Positions 1-8,014 of a stretch of DNA of 62,280 nt are shown one piece after another. The stretch is from Fidelibacterota bacterium (GTDB lineage: Bacteria; Pseudomonadota; Alphaproteobacteria; Rhodospirillales; Rhodospirillaceae). Position numbers and translations under genes: made by a program. Position 1 is the first letter of the stretch; each line of letters begins with the position of its first letter. The notes beneath the pieces are model-generated. The model searched no databases and was not told the DNA's origin. It saw nothing but the letters and a program-made list of their open reading frames with translations. The DNA is taken from the NCBI GenBank assembly GCA_947476275.1, contig CANJPQ010000023.1:1-62280 (forward strand), in the 5' to 3' direction.

Positions 1-83
1 CCTGTCACGAGCCTGTAGGAAAAAATGAAATCTGGTAAACACGAATATGTTTTAAAACAATGACTTAGACGAAACCTGTCACG

Positions 84-116
84 CACAAAAAAAGAGACGA
101 CTTTCGTCGCCTCTTT
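84..116 (-). terminator. Terminator of the rplM-rpsI operon
   Basis: Read on the minus strand, an 11-bp stem (AAAGAGGCGAC / GTCGTCTCTTT, one G-U pair) closes a GAAA tetraloop and runs into a stretch of T. It lies about 30 bases past the rpsI stop codon. This is a textbook intrinsic terminator. Confidence 0.85.
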
Positions 117-144
117 GATTTTGCAGTAGAAAGTGAAAGTCGTT

Positions 145-624
145 TTAGCGCTTCGAGAACTGGAAGCTGCGGCGGGCCTTCTTCTTGCCGTATTTCTTAC
201 GCTCGACCACGCGCGGGTCGCGGGTCAGGAAGCCGCCGGCCTTCAGGGCCGGGCGAAGGTCGGGTTCGTAGTAGGTCAGCGCCTTGGAGATGCCGTGACG
301 CACCGCGCCGGCCTGGCCGGAGAGGCCGCCGCCGGACACCGTGCACACGACGTCGAATTCGTTCGCGCGGTTGGTGACCATGAACGGCTGATTGATCAGC
401 ATGCGCAGCACCGGACGCGTGAAGTACTTCTCGATCTCGCGCTCGTTGATGACGATCTTGCCTTTGCCGGGCTTCACCCACACACGGGCGACGGCGTTCT
501 TACGCTTGCCGGTGGCATAGGAGCGGCCCTGCTTGTCGCGCTTGGCTTCGCGCTTCGGCGCAGCGGCGGACACGGCGGACTTCAGGTCGGCGAGCGACTT
601 GGTGGTGGTGGTCTGTTCGGACAT
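145..624 (-). CDS. rpsI: 30S ribosomal protein S9
   Basis: 159 aa. It carries the S9 signatures: the [21 protein letters not shown] block near residues 33-53, the [19 protein letters not shown] block, and the basic C-terminal tail ending in FSKR, which in S9 reaches the ribosomal P site. The N-terminal 30 residues are a lineage-specific Ala/Lys extension, common in alphaproteobacteria. It lies 11 bases after rplM on the same strand, the usual bacterial L13-S9 operon order. Function is in small-subunit assembly and decoding in the cytoplasm. Confidence 0.98.
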   Translation of the reverse strand: MSEQTTTTKSLADLKSAVSAAAPKREAKRDKQGRSYATGKRKNAVARVWVKPGKGKIVINEREIEKYFTRPVLRMLINQPFMVTNRANEFDVVCTVSGGGLSGQAGAVRHGISKALTYYEPDLRPALKAGGFLTRDPRVVERKKYGKKKARRSFQFSKR

Positions 625-635
625 GGACCTGATCC

Positions 636-1097
636 TTACGGCTTGTTCTTGCGGTTACGCGCGGCGAGGTCGAGCTTTTCCGGGGCTTGCGCCTCATGCG
701 GATGGCTCGGGCCGGCGTAGACCTTGAGCTTCTTGAACTGGCCACGCGCGAGCGGGCTGTCCTTGGGCATCATGCGCTCCACGGCGCGTTCGATGACACG
801 TTCCGGATAGGCGCCAGCGAAGGTACGCTTCGCGGTGTGTTCCTTCAGGCCGCCCGGGTGACCGGAGTGCCAATGGAAGATCCGCTGCTCAGCCTTGCGG
901 CCGGTGAGCTTCACCTTCTCGGCGTTGATGATGACGACGTTGTCGCCGGTGTCGATGTGCGGCGTGTACATCACTTTGTTCTTGCCGCGCAGAATGTCGG
1001 CCACGACCGCTGCCATCCGGCCCAGAACCAGGCCTTCGGCATCGATCAAGATCCACTTCTTTTCGACTTCCGTCGGTTTTGCAGAATGGGTCCGCAT
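636..1097 (-). CDS. rplM: 50S ribosomal protein L13
   Basis: 153 aa from the start chosen here, which begins [15 protein letters not shown], the conserved alphaproteobacterial L13 N-terminus. An in-frame ATG 21 bases further upstream exists but is not conserved-looking. Family motifs seen: [18 protein letters not shown], a [18 protein letters not shown] block, and [13 protein letters not shown]13 is an early assembly protein of the large subunit. It is the first gene of the operon with rpsI and is preceded by a good housekeeping-type promoter. Confidence 0.97.
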   Translation of the reverse strand: MRTHSAKPTEVEKKWILIDAEGLVLGRMAAVVADILRGKNKVMYTPHIDTGDNVVIINAEKVKLTGRKAEQRIFHWHSGHPGGLKEHTAKRTFAGAYPERVIERAVERMMPKDSPLARGQFKKLKVYAGPSHPHEAQAPEKLDLAARNRKNKP

Positions 1098-1130
1098 CGG
1101 GGTTTCCTCGCGCTTCAAAAGAGTGCCGGG

Positions 1131-1159
1131 GGTATAAAGTCCGACTTGGCGGACGTCAA
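1131..1159 (-). promoter_or_regulatory. Sigma70-type promoter of rplM-rpsI
   Basis: On the minus strand TTGACG (1159-1154) is followed after exactly 17 bases by TATACC (1136-1131). It lies about 35 bases before the rplM start codon. Hexamer match and spacing are those of a strong housekeeping promoter; the call is by consensus only. Confidence 0.7.
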
Positions 1160-1312
1160 CTCTTTCGTTGAATATTTATGTAGCAAAATCAATGGATTGA
1201 AAACACGGTATTATATTACCGCGATTGAACGCATTTGGATTGCTCGGCAACGCCTGACTTGCTTCGCAAAGCGGTCACGGGCAAGTAGCGCGCTCTATTG
1301 GGGGTTCATTCG

Positions 1313-2923
1313 ATGGTGCCGCTGGAACACATCCGGGCCTTGGTCTCGGCCGGAAAGCTCGCCGAGGCCATAGGTCACCTGCAGCCGCTGGTGCGCGCCG
1401 CAGTTCCGAATTCCGTCGCGGCCAGCCTGTACAGCGAGGCGTTGAGCGGGATGGTAGATATCCCCAACGAGCCAACGTTCATCGGCGACATCGAACGCAT
1501 TCTTGCAACCGCGGAGATCGATATCGGCGGCGCCAGCCGGGCCGCGACCATCGTCCTCCAAGGGCAGTTCCAAGCGCTAGCGCGCGCGGGGCTGACGCCC
1601 TCGGCGGGGCTCCTCGGGAAACTTGCCGCCACACCGCATGGCGCCGCGTTCGAGCGTCTCCTAGTCAGGTCCCTGATCGCCTTCCGAAATACCTCGTTGC
1701 AACTCGAAGCCTCCCTGACGGCGTTGCGCCGCCAGATCCTTCTGAAGGAGCGCGACAACCACAGCGACGCGGGCGTGGACGTCATGGCCGCGCTCGCCAT
1801 CCAATGCTTCATCAACGACTACGTATTCTCTGAAACGCCGGAAGAGGAAGCCGTCGTCGGCCATCTTGCCAAAAGTTTGGAAACCGATCTCGCGGCCGGG
1901 CGCATTCCGACGCCCCTGCATGTCGCTTGCCTTGCCGCGTACCGGCCGCTCGCCAGCCTGGAGCATGTCGATGTCTTGTCCGGACGCGACCAAGGCTCGA
2001 AGATCTATGGCGAGCTGCTGCGCATACAGGTGGACGAACTTCTTACCGAACGCGCGATCCGTCCGACGTTAGAAGTGCTGCGGTTCGACGATGCAACCTC
2101 TCGCAACGTGCAGGCGCAGTATGAAGAGAATCCCTATCCGCACTGGACGCGGCTGGGAATAGTGCCGGTCAAACAACCCGCCGACCAAGCCCCGCAACAG
2201 GTGCTCATTGCAGGCGCCGGAACCGGACGGCATCCCATCAAACACGCGATGCGGGCGCCACGCGATCATATCGTCGCGCTTGACCTCAGCCGCGCGAGCC
2301 TGGCACGCGCCGTCCGCAAGGCGCGGGAATTCGGAGCGACGAACATCAGATTCGTCCACGGCGACATCCTTGACGTCGCCGCGCTGGGTCTGACGTTCGA
2401 CTGGATCTCCAGCGTCGGCGTCATTCATCATATGGCCGACCCGACAGCCGGACTGCGCAGCCTTGCCGGCGTGCTCAAGCGCGGGGGACGGATCGAGATT
2501 GGGATCTACACGGAATCAGGGCGCAAAGACGTCGTTGCCGGCATTGCATTGCGCGACGCGGCAGGCCTTGCCGCAACGCCACACGACATCCGCATGTTTC
2601 GCCAAGAGGTGATCGCGCTTCCCGACGATCATCCCGCAAAACGGCTGACGCAGCACCAAGACTTTTACTCGCTCGCCGAAGTTCGGGACCTGGTGTTCAA
2701 CGTGGTTGAGCACCGCTTCACCTTTGGCCGCGCCAAGGCCATGATTGCGGACGCGGGATTGCGTGTGACTTACGTCGCCGCCGCGCCGTGGGTGCGCGAA
2801 GAGTTCCGCAGGCGTTTTTCGGCCGCGGACAGCGAATGCGATCTGGATGCTTGGGCAACAGTGGACGAGAGCGTACCCGATGCATTCGGGTCCATGTACG
2901 GCTTCGTGCTGACGAAGGACTAA
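1313..2923 (+). CDS. SAM-dependent methyltransferase with long helical N-terminal region
   Basis: 536 aa from the ATG; a TTG 15 bases upstream is an alternative. The C-terminal half is a class I methyltransferase: motif I reads VLIAGAGTGRHPI, followed by an acidic strand end (ALDLSRASLARA), VHGDILDV, and SSVGVIHHMADP. Just before it is YEENPYPHW, a motif I associate with TPR-containing methyltransferases of surface or secondary metabolism. The first ~250 residues are helical and repeat-like (LAEAIGHLQPLVRAA...), probably degenerate TPRs. The substrate cannot be told. It is divergent from the ribosomal operon and stands alone. Confidence 0.75.
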   Translation: MVPLEHIRALVSAGKLAEAIGHLQPLVRAAVPNSVAASLYSEALSGMVDIPNEPTFIGDIERILATAEIDIGGASRAATIVLQGQFQALARAGLTPSAGLLGKLAATPHGAAFERLLVRSLIAFRNTSLQLEASLTALRRQILLKERDNHSDAGVDVMAALAIQCFINDYVFSETPEEEAVVGHLAKSLETDLAAGRIPTPLHVACLAAYRPLASLEHVDVLSGRDQGSKIYGELLRIQVDELLTERAIRPTLEVLRFDDATSRNVQAQYEENPYPHWTRLGIVPVKQPADQAPQQVLIAGAGTGRHPIKHAMRAPRDHIVALDLSRASLARAVRKAREFGATNIRFVHGDILDVAALGLTFDWISSVGVIHHMADPTAGLRSLAGVLKRGGRIEIGIYTESGRKDVVAGIALRDAAGLAATPHDIRMFRQEVIALPDDHPAKRLTQHQDFYSLAEVRDLVFNVVEHRFTFGRAKAMIADAGLRVTYVAAAPWVREEFRRRFSAADSECDLDAWATVDESVPDAFGSMYGFVLTKD

Positions 2924-2935
2924 CGCGACAGGCGG

Positions 2936-4138
2936 CTATGCGGCTCGGGCGGGCTGCCCGACCTCCACGAAACGCCCCTCCGCGGGCAGTGCGGTGACGA
3001 TCACCGCGGCCAGGGCGATGGCCGCAGCCACGCCTAGATAGAGCGCATCGAAGCCGCCGGTGAGCGCCAGAACCTTTGACGCGCTCCAGATGCCCAGTCC
3101 CGAGAAGGTGAAGGCGACGATGAACTTCAGGCCGTAGGCGGTCGCCTGCCACTGCGCGGGGGCATACCGCGCCATCAGGCCGTTCTCCGCCGGCAGGGCG
3201 CCGGTGTTGAACATGATCATGGCCGTCGCGGTGGCGAGCAGCGGTGCGCCAGTGACGACCGTGGCGAGCGCCAGGACCGGCGCTTGGACCAGCAGCATCA
3301 GCGCATAGACCCACTTCAGCGGGTAGCGATCCGAGAGGTGACCGACCCAGGCCTGGAACACGCCGCCGATGCCGTAGGCGATCATGATGCCGGTGCCGAC
3401 CCCGACGGTACCGTCGCCGAGCAGACCATGCAGGTCGGTGGAGAAAATCTTCGGCAGCGAGGATTGCGTGACGTTGTAGACGAAGCCGTTGACGACCATC
3501 GCGGCGGTGAGAACGAGATAGATCTTCACCGCCTCAACGCGGCTGACGTCAGCATGGGCGTTCGCGCGCGGCGCGATGCGCGCTGGAAAGTGCCCGCGCC
3601 GCATGGCGAACATGAACACGACGCCGGTGAGCATCACGATGGCGCCGGGCACGATGAACGCCGCCCGCCAGCTCGCCCACTGCACCAAGGCGCCGGCGAC
3701 CACGCCGGCCACCGCCGGACCGAAGCCGCCGAACATGCCGTTGATGCCAAGCGCGCGGCCCCGATTGGGTGCGCCCGCAACCATCCAGGCAATGCCGACG
3801 GGATGATAGATTGCGCCGAAAGCGCCGAGCACCATGAGGGCGATCAACATCGCCCGCGGCGTGGAAGTGAGCCCGACCGCGATCCCCGCAGCGCCGAAGC
3901 CGAGGAAGTAGATCACCATCATGGCCGGCGCGCTCCACCGGTCCGACGCCCAGCCGAGTGCGGGCGCGAGCAGCCCGGTGAGAATCTTCCCGGCGATGAT
4001 GAGGGTGAGCACTTCCTCGTAGGGAATGCCCAGCACCGGCGGCAGCGCGAGCGCGACCACGAAGAAGATCGGCTCGAACAGGTGGTTGTAGAAATGCCCG
4101 AGCGAAGAAAAGCCGATGACGGCCGCGCCACTGTTCAT
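2936..4138 (-). CDS. MFS transporter
   Basis: 400 aa, the usual 12-helix major-facilitator size. Features seen: an N-terminal hydrophobic segment after SSLGHFYNHLFEPIFF, the inter-helix 2-3 type motif ALGWASDRWSAPAMM, a second-half counterpart WVGHLSDRYPLKW, and many glycine-rich membrane helices. The reading frame is open far upstream, but the membrane protein begins at MNSGAAVIG, which follows the methyltransferase gene by 32 bases. It is the last gene of a three-gene minus-strand operon. Substrate unknown; the carrier probably exports or imports the small molecule handled by its operon partners. Confidence 0.85.
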   Translation of the reverse strand: MNSGAAVIGFSSLGHFYNHLFEPIFFVVALALPPVLGIPYEEVLTLIIAGKILTGLLAPALGWASDRWSAPAMMVIYFLGFGAAGIAVGLTSTPRAMLIALMVLGAFGAIYHPVGIAWMVAGAPNRGRALGINGMFGGFGPAVAGVVAGALVQWASWRAAFIVPGAIVMLTGVVFMFAMRRGHFPARIAPRANAHADVSRVEAVKIYLVLTAAMVVNGFVYNVTQSSLPKIFSTDLHGLLGDGTVGVGTGIMIAYGIGGVFQAWVGHLSDRYPLKWVYALMLLVQAPVLALATVVTGAPLLATATAMIMFNTGALPAENGLMARYAPAQWQATAYGLKFIVAFTFSGLGIWSASKVLALTGGFDALYLGVAAAIALAAVIVTALPAEGRFVEVGQPARAA

Positions 4139-4170
4139 GGCGCGTTTATACCACTTCTTGCCGGGGTCGA

Positions 4171-5337
4171 TTAAGCCGTCTTCACCGCAAGGATCTTGCC
4201 GAAGGTCTGGCCGGGGGCGCGCTGGTCGTCGACGTTGAAGCCCGCCTTGCGCATTTCCGCGGCAACATCGACCTGCTGCGTCCACTGCAGTCGCCACGGC
4301 TCCGTGTTGTAGCGGTGATCGAGCCACGTGGAATAGATGCGCCCCGGTGACGGCGCGGTGACCGGGTTGAAGTCCATCGGATAGAACACACCGCCGGGAC
4401 GGGTGATGCGGCCCATCTCGGCGATGATCTTGCGCGCGGCTTCCGCCGTGACTTCGTGGAACAGGATGTAGGAGATCACCACATCGAAGTGGCCGTCGGG
4501 ATAACCTGTGGCCTCTGCCAGCGCCTGCTTGAAATGCACTTCCGAGCCGATGTCGACCGCGCGCATGTGGGCGTAGCGCAGCATGGGTGCCGCGACATCG
4601 AGCGCGTGCACTTCGGCATTCGGGAAGCGCGCCTTCATGGCGGTGGCGAGTTGGCCGATGCCGCAGCCGAGATCGAGGATGCGCTTCACCTCGCCCTTCG
4701 CCGGCACCGGGCACCCAGCGGCATAGCCACTGTGGCGTTCGTCCTGATCGTTGGCGCCGCGATAGAACTGGTTCGTGGCGTAGTGATAGATGTGGCCGGC
4801 GAACGCATTGCCGCAGTAGCCGCCGGGCTGCTGATGGATTTCGTAGCGGGTGTATTCCGGGATCTTGAGGGCGGGATCGAGCTTGAGCGAACCCGGTCCG
4901 ACCTTCTCCGCCGCTTCCATTTCCGCGAGATAAGCATCCGCATTGGCGTGGAAAGCCTCGTCGAGCAGATAGTGCTCGTGGTTGTGGGAGCTGTTCCACA
5001 TGCGCGTGCGCGTACCGACGACAGGATCGTTGTCGTAGAGCTTCTGGGCGACCTCGAGGGGCACATCCTGGTTCTCGGCGTAGCCGGCTTGTTTTGCCAG
5101 CACCACCATGCGTTCACGCTGCGCCTTGGACACGTCGGAATTGATGAACGCCATCATGCCGGTGAGAAAGTCGTGCTTGCTCTCCAGGTCGACGGACGGA
5201 AGACGCTCGAGCTTGCCGACGCTGCCACGCGGTGCGACGTCGACCGGCAGGAGGTGAGACTTGGCTTGGGCTTCGGTGCTCGTGCCGGCGGCGAGCGCGG
5301 CCGCGGCGGACTGCAGGATGCTACGACGGTTGAACAT
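4171..5337 (-). CDS. Methyltransferase-domain protein with Tat-like signal peptide
   Basis: 388 aa. The N-terminus has twin arginines (NRRSILQ), an Ala-rich hydrophobic stretch, and an A-Q-A-type cleavage site near residue 25. The C-terminal ~200 residues are a class I SAM methyltransferase: motif I ILDLGCGIGQLATAM, acidic HALDVAAPML, the post-motif VVISYILFHEVT, and a TRPGGVFYPMDF strand. The middle section (RMWNSSHNHEHYLLDEAFHA) is unassigned. The start follows the upstream small gene by 5 bases, so translation is probably coupled. An exported methyltransferase would be odd because SAM is cytoplasmic; the signal could instead be a membrane anchor. Domain call firm, location inferred. Confidence 0.75.
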   Translation of the reverse strand: MFNRRSILQSAAAALAAGTSTEAQAKSHLLPVDVAPRGSVGKLERLPSVDLESKHDFLTGMMAFINSDVSKAQRERMVVLAKQAGYAENQDVPLEVAQKLYDNDPVVGTRTRMWNSSHNHEHYLLDEAFHANADAYLAEMEAAEKVGPGSLKLDPALKIPEYTRYEIHQQPGGYCGNAFAGHIYHYATNQFYRGANDQDERHSGYAAGCPVPAKGEVKRILDLGCGIGQLATAMKARFPNAEVHALDVAAPMLRYAHMRAVDIGSEVHFKQALAEATGYPDGHFDVVISYILFHEVTAEAARKIIAEMGRITRPGGVFYPMDFNPVTAPSPGRIYSTWLDHRYNTEPWRLQWTQQVDVAAEMRKAGFNVDDQRAPGQTFGKILAVKTA

Positions 5338-5342
5338 GGCGC

Positions 5343-5690
5343 CTACCCCCGCTCTTTCGTTGGCGCCGCCATGGGCGCGCCGACGTTGCTGGCAAAGGTG
5401 CCGTAGGTCGCCTTGATCATGGCATCGCGGTCCGCGGCCCAGGTCTTCTCTTCCTCCGGGGTCGGCACATAGGTTTCGATCGCCTCCAGGGTGACCGGCC
5501 GCTTGGCGGCGAGAAGGCTTTCGACGATCTTGTTGCGGCGCTTCACCGCCCACAGCTCGGTGCCGAGCGCGATGACCGTACTGACAAGATTGTCGATCAC
5601 CGGGTTGCCGAGGAAGGAATTGTGCCGGGCGTCGTTGCCCGGGATGAAGTCCGTGGTGTGGGTCGGCCGCTTCGACTTGAGCTCAGGCAT
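5343..5690 (-). CDS. Small hypothetical protein, first gene of the methyltransferase/MFS operon
   Basis: 115 aa, soluble, no signal peptide and no membrane helix. The centre (VIDNLVSTVIALGTELWAVKRRNKIVESLL) looks like two helices, followed by a PTPEEEKTWAADRDAMI segment. I do not recognise the family. It starts at MPELKSKRP rather than six codons earlier because the latter lacks a ribosome site. It runs into the Tat-signal methyltransferase gene with a 5-base gap, and the pattern resembles a small partner or chaperone subunit of an exported enzyme (inference). Confidence 0.65.
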   Translation of the reverse strand: MPELKSKRPTHTTDFIPGNDARHNSFLGNPVIDNLVSTVIALGTELWAVKRRNKIVESLLAAKRPVTLEAIETYVPTPEEEKTWAADRDAMIKATYGTFASNVGAPMAAPTKERG

Positions 5691-5803
5691 GTGACGCCCC
5701 TCTCCCAATTTTCCGAACTGAGTGTGCCACCCGGGCGGACGCCCCGAAAGGGCGCTGCGCGCAAAACAGCTTCCCTTTATGGCATTTCCCCCAGCAGGGA
5801 TAT

Positions 5804-5819
5804 GTCATAAAGTTATGAC
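5804..5819. promoter_or_regulatory. Palindromic operator candidate between divergent operons
   Basis: GTCATAA-AG-TTATGAC, perfect 7-bp arms with a 2-bp centre. It sits 16 bases before the start of the membrane protein gene and about 110 bases from the divergent operon. AT-rich against a GC-rich background, it fits a dimeric regulator site; the regulator is unknown. Confidence 0.45.
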
Positions 5820-5835
5820 CTCTGGAGGGACCGCC

Positions 5836-6732
5836 ATGCTCAAGCTGCTGTACCGTCCGCCGTTCATCGGCCTTTTTCCCGTCGCCCTGATCTTCCTGCT
5901 GCAAGCGCTCGGCCACTCCCACATGGTGCTGCTGATGCGCATTTTTGGGGCCGACAGCCTGTACTGGATCGTCGGCATCGAAGGCCTGATCGGCGCGATC
6001 CTGGTGGTGATCGGCGCCAAGATCGGCGACGAGGTGTGGGCGACCTGGCTGGGCTTCGCCGGCGGCGTACAGTTGTGGAACGGCTGGGTGGAGTTCGCCT
6101 TCGTCTACTACGCGCATCGCTACGTGGACCCGAATATCCAAGCCAACATGACCAAGCCCGAATACCTGATCATGCCGTCATCGCTCGGCATCGTGCTGGC
6201 GATCGGGATGTTCTTCATCCTCAACCGCGAAACGCGCTGCAACGCGTTCATGTGGATACAGAAGCATCTCGGCCTCAAGGTCGGCGAACCGACGCCGGCA
6301 TATATCCGGAACTACTCCACCATCACCGCGGTCGAGTACGTCTCGATCGCGTGGTTCTTCTATATGGTGCTGTTGCTGCTCTACGACCGGAAGTTCGTCG
6401 GCGACCATCATCCGCTGATGTATGCCGCGTTCTTCCTGTTCTTTGTGTGGGGCTTGTACTGCACCCAGCGCATCGTGAAGTTCACGCGCATCACGGGCGC
6501 TTTGCGCTATGCCATCCCGGTGGCGGCGATCTGGTGGAGCGAGATCGAAATCCTCGGCCGCTGGAAGCTGTTGAAGGAGGTTTGGCTGTTTCCGGAGAAG
6601 CACATCACGGAGATGAGCCTGATCGCGGCGGCGTTCGTGACCTTCGTCGCCTACAGCCTGTGGGCCAGCCGCAATCGGCTGAAGCAGCAGGAAATGGAGG
6701 CACGCGCGCGGCAGGGGGCGGCGGCGGTATAG
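5836..6732 (+). CDS. Polytopic membrane protein of unknown function
   Basis: 298 aa with about seven hydrophobic segments: FIGLFPVALIFLLQ, YWIVGIEGLIGAILVVIG, a WLGFAGGVQLW region, SSLGIVLAIGMFFIL, WFFYMVLLLLY, MYAAFFLFFVWGLY, and LIAAAFVTFVAYSLW near the end. The cytoplasmic tail is basic. The ATG at this position has a strong GGAGGGA site 5 bases upstream, which decides the start over earlier in-frame ATGs. No recognised domain. It is divergent from the methyltransferase/MFS operon and shares its intergenic palindrome. Confidence 0.8.
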   Translation: MLKLLYRPPFIGLFPVALIFLLQALGHSHMVLLMRIFGADSLYWIVGIEGLIGAILVVIGAKIGDEVWATWLGFAGGVQLWNGWVEFAFVYYAHRYVDPNIQANMTKPEYLIMPSSLGIVLAIGMFFILNRETRCNAFMWIQKHLGLKVGEPTPAYIRNYSTITAVEYVSIAWFFYMVLLLLYDRKFVGDHHPLMYAAFFLFFVWGLYCTQRIVKFTRITGALRYAIPVAAIWWSEIEILGRWKLLKEVWLFPEKHITEMSLIAAAFVTFVAYSLWASRNRLKQQEMEARARQGAAAV

Positions 6733-6781
6733 CCGCCGTTCGCTGGACGGTGGCGGGGCGCTTGCGATAGCTTCCGGCCCC

Positions 6782-8014
6782 ATGGCCCGGTATGCCTACC
6801 TCACCTGCGAGCTGAAAAGCCGCGACCTCGATTCCCGCCTGTTGATTGCGGCGCATCTGCTCAAACGCGGCGTGAGCGTCGTCGTCGGGCAGTTGTGGAG
6901 CATGTTGGCGGGCGCGCACCAGGCGCCGAAGGGCGCTTTCCTCTTCAAGACCGCCAACACCATCCAGATCGGTCTCGCCGAGCATGTGAAAGCCTGGGGC
7001 CACAAGGTCGTGATGATGGACGAGGAGGCGTTGGCGCTTGTGAGCCCTTACCTCATGCGCCGGATCGTGCCGCCCAAGGCGTTGCAGGTCGCCGATGCAT
7101 TCCTGTTCCAAAACCGGATCCATCGCGATGCGCTGGGCGGCGTGGGCCCCTTGGTCGGAAGCCCGCGCGTCGACCTGCTGCGCAGTTATCGGCGGCTTCA
7201 CGCCGATGACGTGGCCGCCTGCACCCGCGGCGGACGCTATGTGCTGATCAATACGAACTACGGCATCCACAATTCCGCCTACGGAACGCCCGAGGCGCAG
7301 TTCGACGTCGCGCGCGGCGTTGGGATGTTCGAAGAGGAGACGGAGGAAGGCCGCGCCTATGCGCGCAGCTGGTTCGAGACCGAGCGTGTCAACATGCTGG
7401 CGATGCATGACCTCGTGGGGCGGCTTCAAGGCCAGATCGGCGACAGCCGGCTCGTCATCCGCCCGCATCCCACGGAGAAGGCGCAGACGTGGCGGCAATA
7501 CGCCGGCGCGGAGGTCGTCACCGAAAGCCCGCCGGTGCCGTGGCTGCTGGGCGCGGACATTGTGGTGCATACCAACAGCACCACGGGCCTGGAGGCCGCC
7601 CTTCTCGGGCGCCCCGCTCTCAACCTCAATCCCGCGCCGGTGAGCATGTTCTCGCAGACCTTCGCGAGCAACGCCGCGACATTCCAGGCCCCAACGCCCG
7701 AGGTCGCCGCGGCCCTAATCATGCAGGTGATCGGCGGCGCGTCGCCGCCGGCGAACGACGATTGGATTCCGGAGTTTCCGGAGAACGCGGCTGACCGGAT
7801 CGCGACGGAATTGATGCCGTTCATGCCCGAGGCCGGACCGCTCACGACCTGGATCCACCTGCAGCGCAGCGCGGCGCAAATCAAGAAGTTCACCGTGTCG
7901 GTCGAGGAAGCGATGGGCCGGGTGAACCTGTTCTTCGCAGGCGCCGGCGCACCGAAAACGAAGATGATCGTGCTGGACGATTCCCTTTTCATGCTCTCGC
8001 CGGACAACGGGTGA
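6782..8014 (+). CDS. Surface carbohydrate biosynthesis protein (glycosyltransferase-B-like)
   Basis: 410 aa. The opening MARYAYLTCELKSRDLDSRL and the section RLVIRPHPTEKAQTWRQYAG, then ADIVVHTNSTTGLEAALLGRP, match the pattern of capsule or surface-sugar proteins with a UDP-sugar epimerase/GT-B fold: an RPHP loop and a TNSTTGLEA nucleotide-sugar loop. The exact reaction is unknown. It overlaps the next gene by 4 bases, so the two are probably translated together. Likely role: building or modifying an envelope polysaccharide in the cytoplasm. Confidence 0.7.
   Translation: MARYAYLTCELKSRDLDSRLLIAAHLLKRGVSVVVGQLWSMLAGAHQAPKGAFLFKTANTIQIGLAEHVKAWGHKVVMMDEEALALVSPYLMRRIVPPKALQVADAFLFQNRIHRDALGGVGPLVGSPRVDLLRSYRRLHADDVAACTRGGRYVLINTNYGIHNSAYGTPEAQFDVARGVGMFEEETEEGRAYARSWFETERVNMLAMHDLVGRLQGQIGDSRLVIRPHPTEKAQTWRQYAGAEVVTESPPVPWLLGADIVVHTNSTTGLEAALLGRPALNLNPAPVSMFSQTFASNAATFQAPTPEVAAALIMQVIGGASPPANDDWIPEFPENAADRIATELMPFMPEAGPLTTWIHLQRSAAQIKKFTVSVEEAMGRVNLFFAGAGAPKTKMIVLDDSLFMLSPDNG

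Noticed and set aside
1206-1221. CGGTA-TTATAT-TACCG inverted repeat before the methyltransferase gene
   Set aside because: Short arms and no promoter elements with acceptable spacing around it.
4139-4999. Upstream part of the long open frame that contains the MFS gene
   Set aside because: It is a shadow of the methyltransferase gene; membrane character begins only at 4138.
6733-6758. GC-rich hairpin after the membrane protein gene
   Set aside because: The 8-bp stem includes a wobble pair and there is no T-run, so it is not a convincing terminator.
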